NCBI GenBank assembly: GCA_959604825.1
Contig: CAUHCN010000003.1
Location: 56,529-120,528, forward strand
Length of the DNA: 64,000 nt
Reading direction: 5' to 3'
From: an uncultured Collinsella sp.
GTDB lineage: Bacteria > Actinomycetota > Coriobacteriia > Coriobacteriales > Coriobacteriaceae
Part shown: piece by piece, positions 60,896 to 64,000 of the stretch
Layout of the letters: each line of letters opens with the position of its first letter
How positions within the stretch are numbered: the stretch's first letter is position 1
The notes under the pieces: model-generated
Databases searched by the model: none
The model's input: only the letters and a program-made list of their open reading frames with translations
What the model was told of the DNA's origin: nothing
Made by a program: the position numbers and the translations under genes

Positions 60896-63685
60896 TTATG
60901 CCTCACCTCCTTTAGAGTGCTTGCCAAGCGAGGTGGTGTCCCCGTCGTTTCCGTTTACGTTGTCAGCGCCGTCGGCATCTTGAGCCTTACGATGCGCACC
61001 GATATGCGACAGACGGCTCGTAGGCTGTTCGCCTCCCTTGGCGCCACGCTCGCTGGCGTTGAGACCAAACATGCGACGGGCGGCAGGGATGGCAGCCGTG
61101 TGCTCGCGCATCTCGCGGCGAAGGTCCTCGTCCGAAAGCGCCGAGATACGCATCTGGGTATTGAGGCTCGCACGGATGTATTCGATGTTGATGAGCCAGC
61201 CGCAGATGGCGATAACCGAAATGATCCAGATAACGAGCAGGATGATCTTGCCGTTATTGTCGATATCGAGCACCGTCGAAAGCACAAAGAGCAGAACCTG
61301 CACGCCTACCACGGCGGCAAAACCGCCCTTGATGTAGTACGGGTAGCGATGCTCAAACGCCACGGCATGATCGAGCAGCTCGCGACGGTACGAATCCGAA
61401 TCGAGCATGACGCGCATGGCCGTGCGCAGCGAATAGCGCTGGCGCGGCAGGTCGTTGGACTCGCAGATCATGAGGCCCGTCGTGGAAAGCTGCTTGTCAA
61501 AGAGCAGGTTGAGGTTGAGCAGCAGCGGACGCAGCTGCAAGCCAATAAAGAGTGCGATGGCAAGGAACACGCCCAGGATGCACAGGTTGAACAGGTAGTT
61601 GAACGAATACATGCCACCGACGGTCTCGCGCAGCAGGTTGATGCCATAGGTGAAGGGCAGCAGCGGATGCAGCCATTGGAAGAAGCCGGGCATCATCTCG
61701 ATGGGATACATGCCCGACGAGCCGGGGATCTGCACAATGACGAGGATGACGCCAATGGCTTTACCGATATGCTTAAACGTGGTGGACAGCGCATAGATGA
61801 TGTTGACGTAGGTGAACGAAATAGCGATGCCGCCCAGTACAAAGAGCAGCGGATTGACGCACTGAACGCCAATGACCAGATCTCCCACCGTAACGATGAT
61901 GGCCTGCAACGCACCCAGGATCACCAGCAGCAGCCAGCGGCCAAAGTAGCCCTGACGCGCCGTAAAGCTACCGATGCCCTCGCGGTCGACCTCGAGTTTA
62001 TAGATAGCGATGAGCACATAGCCGCCTACCCACAGCGCCAGATTGGTGTAGAAGGGCGCGATGCCCGAGCCAAAGCTCTTGACCGGATAGATTGACTTGG
62101 ACGTCAGCTCAACCGGAGATGCCATGAAATCTGCCACGTCATTGACGTCGACGTCCATGAGGTCGGCTAACTCGCCCATAGACTCAGAGGTCTGCAGCGC
62201 CGCAATGTCATTGGCGGCGGTCGCGAGCTTGTCCTGAACCTTGGCAAGGGAGGCGTCGGTTTGGGACAGCGTGGTCTTTGCCTGCTTGAGCGTGGCGTCG
62301 AGCTGCGCCAGCGTGCCGCGCGCGCTCGCTATCGTGGGGGTCATACCCGACACAATGCCGGTCAAATCGCCCGAAACGGCGGCAAAGGAGTCAAGCGCGC
62401 TCGAAGCCTTCGGAAGTGCGTTCTGACCCAGATCGGTCTGAGCCTGACCGAGGTTAGCCGTACCGGTCTGAATTGCCGCGTTGAGTGCGTTGCTCGCGTT
62501 CGAGATTGCCGTAGCGTCGTTTGCCATGGCGCTCGACTGTGCAGAAAGGCCATCCTTGATGCTCTGCAGCTTCTGGTTTTGCTCGCGAAGCGAATCGATG
62601 GTCGATACAATTCGCGCGTCAATTTCCTCGGAACCTGTCGACGTGTCATTAACGAGAATCTCCAAGTGCCCGATAACGGCCTTATTGTGATCGATCGTCG
62701 CCTGGAGAGACTCGAGCGAGTTGTCGATGCGGGTGGTCGTAGATGTGACCGTACCCGTTAGCTTGCCAATCGCAGCGTTCGCGGAGGCTGACGTCTTGGT
62801 GAGTGCAAGGCTACCTTCCGAGAGTGCCTTGGAGAGCGAGGTGATAGAGTTGCCCGCCGTGGCGCGAGCCTCGCCCAGCAGGTCGTTGCCCTGGGAGATT
62901 GCCTGCGTCAGCGACGGTGCCTGACCTTGCAAGCCGGCAAGCGCCGCATCAGCCGAGGCGATAGCGCCACTCGTCTTATCAATGGCGGCATTCATATCGC
63001 CAATCGAATCGCGCACCTCACCCAAGGTGTCGGATGCCTCGGACACCGAACTTGTCAGCGAGTCCTGAGTCTGGGTTGCCTTGTCCTTTAAATCGACACC
63101 GGCATCCTTGGCGATACTGGCAACAGTCTCGCCCACCGTGGAGACAAACTCCGAGTTGATCTGCTCCTCGATAGTATTGGCACCGGTATCGGTCACCTTG
63201 GGCGCAATGGCGCTCTTTTTCTCGTTGACGTAATAGGTGAGCTTCGGCTGATGGTAATTGCCGTCGAGCATCGAAACCAGGTTATCCGAGAAGTTCTTGG
63301 GGATTACGATGGCCGCATAGTACTCACCACTCTCGACGCCCTCCTTGGCATCGGCCGCCGAGTCGACGAAGGTCCAGCCCAGCTGATCGTTCTCCTTGAG
63401 CTGATCGACCACCTTATCGCCCGCATTGAGCTCGCCCACTAGGTCGTTTTGGGTACCCTGATCGTTGTTGGCGATAGCGATTTTAATGCCCTGGGTGTTT
63501 CCATATGGATCCCAGTTAGCCACGATGTTGTACCAAGCGTACAGCGAGGGGATAACGCACACGCCCAGGGTAACCACCAAGGCGACGGGGTTCACAAGCA
63601 GTCGCTTAATGTCACGCTTGAATATCGCAAAGGAGACCTTTGCATCGGATAGTTTGCTGCCGAGACTCACGCTTGGACCATCCAT
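60896..63685 (-). CDS. YhgE/Pip-family membrane protein (longer paralogue)
   Basis: A 929-residue protein of the same family as its neighbour: VVTLGVCVIPSLYAWYNIVA, then WDPYGNTQGIKIAIANNDQG. The extracytoplasmic middle is again a long series of coiled coils (about 200-500). The ABC-2-like C-terminal helices include FYTNLALWVGGYVLIAIYKL and GMYPIEMMPGFFQWLHPLLPFTYGIN. A further C-terminal part, absent from the paralogue, has extra helices and a charged cytoplasmic tail (LSDEDLRREMREHTAAIP). Members link to phage adsorption and to type VII secretion-like functions, but no role is assigned here. No esx or eccC gene is in the window. Confidence 0.88.
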   Translation of the reverse strand: MDGPSVSLGSKLSDAKVSFAIFKRDIKRLLVNPVALVVTLGVCVIPSLYAWYNIVANWDPYGNTQGIKIAIANNDQGTQNDLVGELNAGDKVVDQLKENDQLGWTFVDSAADAKEGVESGEYYAAIVIPKNFSDNLVSMLDGNYHQPKLTYYVNEKKSAIAPKVTDTGANTIEEQINSEFVSTVGETVASIAKDAGVDLKDKATQTQDSLTSSVSEASDTLGEVRDSIGDMNAAIDKTSGAIASADAALAGLQGQAPSLTQAISQGNDLLGEARATAGNSITSLSKALSEGSLALTKTSASANAAIGKLTGTVTSTTTRIDNSLESLQATIDHNKAVIGHLEILVNDTSTGSEEIDARIVSTIDSLREQNQKLQSIKDGLSAQSSAMANDATAISNASNALNAAIQTGTANLGQAQTDLGQNALPKASSALDSFAAVSGDLTGIVSGMTPTIASARGTLAQLDATLKQAKTTLSQTDASLAKVQDKLATAANDIAALQTSESMGELADLMDVDVNDVADFMASPVELTSKSIYPVKSFGSGIAPFYTNLALWVGGYVLIAIYKLEVDREGIGSFTARQGYFGRWLLLVILGALQAIIVTVGDLVIGVQCVNPLLFVLGGIAISFTYVNIIYALSTTFKHIGKAIGVILVIVQIPGSSGMYPIEMMPGFFQWLHPLLPFTYGINLLRETVGGMYSFNYLFNLCILGVFLAIALFIGLQLRPLLLNLNLLFDKQLSTTGLMICESNDLPRQRYSLRTAMRVMLDSDSYRRELLDHAVAFEHRYPYYIKGGFAAVVGVQVLLFVLSTVLDIDNNGKIILLVIWIISVIAICGWLINIEYIRASLNTQMRISALSDEDLRREMREHTAAIPAARRMFGLNASERGAKGGEQPTSRLSHIGAHRKAQDADGADNVNGNDGDTTSLGKHSKGGEA

Positions 63686-63801
63686 CCTGTCGTTGAATCA
63701 AATCGTACTATCAACAACCATTGTACGTAGGCGCTTTAGCGTCTCGAAGCACAATGGTATTGAGTTTTGCGGGTAGCAATATACTACGAAGATGAGTTAA
63801 C

Positions 63802-63813
63802 GTACAGTTGTAC
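63802..63813. promoter_or_regulatory. GTACA-N2-TGTAC palindrome upstream of YhgE/Pip genes
   Basis: GTACAGTTGTAC has perfect 5-bp arms and lies about 120 bases before the first YhgE/Pip start, as expected for an operator such as that of TetR-type regulators often adjacent to these genes. No regulator gene is in the window. Confidence 0.35.
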
Positions 63814-63971
63814 AGTATCTTAAATTTCAGCAGGTCACAAAACCACAACCCGCACAAATTAGCAATTCAAGTAGTCATTTAAGAACATCCTCAACGACCA
63901 CCCATAACAACGCCGATGTTTTGTCGCAGACAGCGAAAGCCCGCCAGAGCGAGCAAGGTGCCTTGAAACGA

Positions 63972-64000
63972 GGCGGCATTGACCTTCTGGTCATGCCGCC
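63972..64000. terminator. Hairpin at the window edge
   Basis: GGCGGCATTGACC and GGTCATGCCGCC pair with a one-base bulge and a TTCT loop. The following sequence lies outside the window, so a T-run cannot be checked. Confidence 0.4.

Larger units (their letters stand above)
63686..64000. other. Intergenic region upstream of the YhgE/Pip pair
   Basis: No gene is seen. The likely promoter and control region of the YhgE/Pip genes contains GTACA-GT-TGTAC (63802-63813), related GTAC-containing sites nearby, and a final hairpin GGCGGCAT..ATGCCGCC (63972-64000, one bulge) that probably ends a gene beyond the window. Confidence 0.5.

Overview
The window is high-GC DNA, densely packed, with most genes on the minus strand. 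The gene set points to an anaerobic gut actinomycete of the Coriobacteriia, most likely Collinsella. It includes sortase-anchored pilins, a nickel lactate-racemase locus, kdpFABC/kdpDE, a Feo iron system with two FeoA proteins, type I glutamine synthetase next to a GlnR-like regulator, and paired YhgE/Pip membrane proteins. The genus is inferred from gene content and codon style, not from a marker gene.

Layout. 1-4865 (minus): a pilin/adhesin operon. A large choice-of-anchor-A/Cna-B adhesin has its signal peptide separated from its body by an out-of-frame G8 tract. It overlaps by 8 bp a backbone pilin whose MPSTG sorting motif sits at the window edge. 5370-11585: a HAD phosphatase, an MFS exporter, molybdopterin genes (moaA and a moaC-mobB fusion) and an uncharacterised DUF559-like gene bounded by direct copies of a long hairpin. 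11801-18032: a heterodimeric ABC exporter, then a MATE pump and its MerR regulator on the plus strand. 18050-19708: a lower-GC insert with a Tat-exported cysteine-protease-like protein and a small lipoprotein. 19744-30071: ligA, an HtrA-type protease, a GlnR-like regulator with glnA, LacI and GntR regulators, and an old-yellow-enzyme/2,4-dienoyl-CoA-reductase-like protein. 30317-38586: kdpFABC divergent from kdpDE. 38886-42219: feoA-feoA-feoB plus a Cys-rich FeoB-associated protein. 42406-45701: an HPr-like protein carrying Asp46, aspS and a SerB-like phosphatase. 45816-50425: larB-larC-tetR convergent with larA-aquaporin. 51041-58504: ppc, hisS, an MFS pseudogene, an M20 amidohydrolase and an EamA transporter. 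58706-63685: two adjacent YhgE/Pip genes.

How the parts work together. Nutrient and ion acquisition is arranged in self-regulated blocks: Kdp with its sensor and response regulator, Feo with shared upstream motifs, glnA with a GlnR-type box, the MATE pump with a MerR-type operator, and lar with a TetR gene. Surface functions carry homopolymer tracts (G8 in the adhesin, C9 upstream of the exported protease-like protein), which suggests phase variation.

The most unusual non-coding content is the density of long hairpins at gene ends. They fall into several families. One is a three-tier hairpin seen twice complete (48220-48344 and 50891-51017): its stems differ in sequence yet stay paired, while an asymmetric internal loop is identical apart from one C/T. 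Others are REP-like hairpins with a CCTGTCC-containing loop, 65-bp hairpins at 6.3, 10.4 and 11.7 kb, a ~115-bp repeat at 30.2 and 38.6 kb, and a 62-bp tandem repeat at 42.8 kb. No transposase or CRISPR array was seen, and no tRNA or rRNA gene was recognised by eye.
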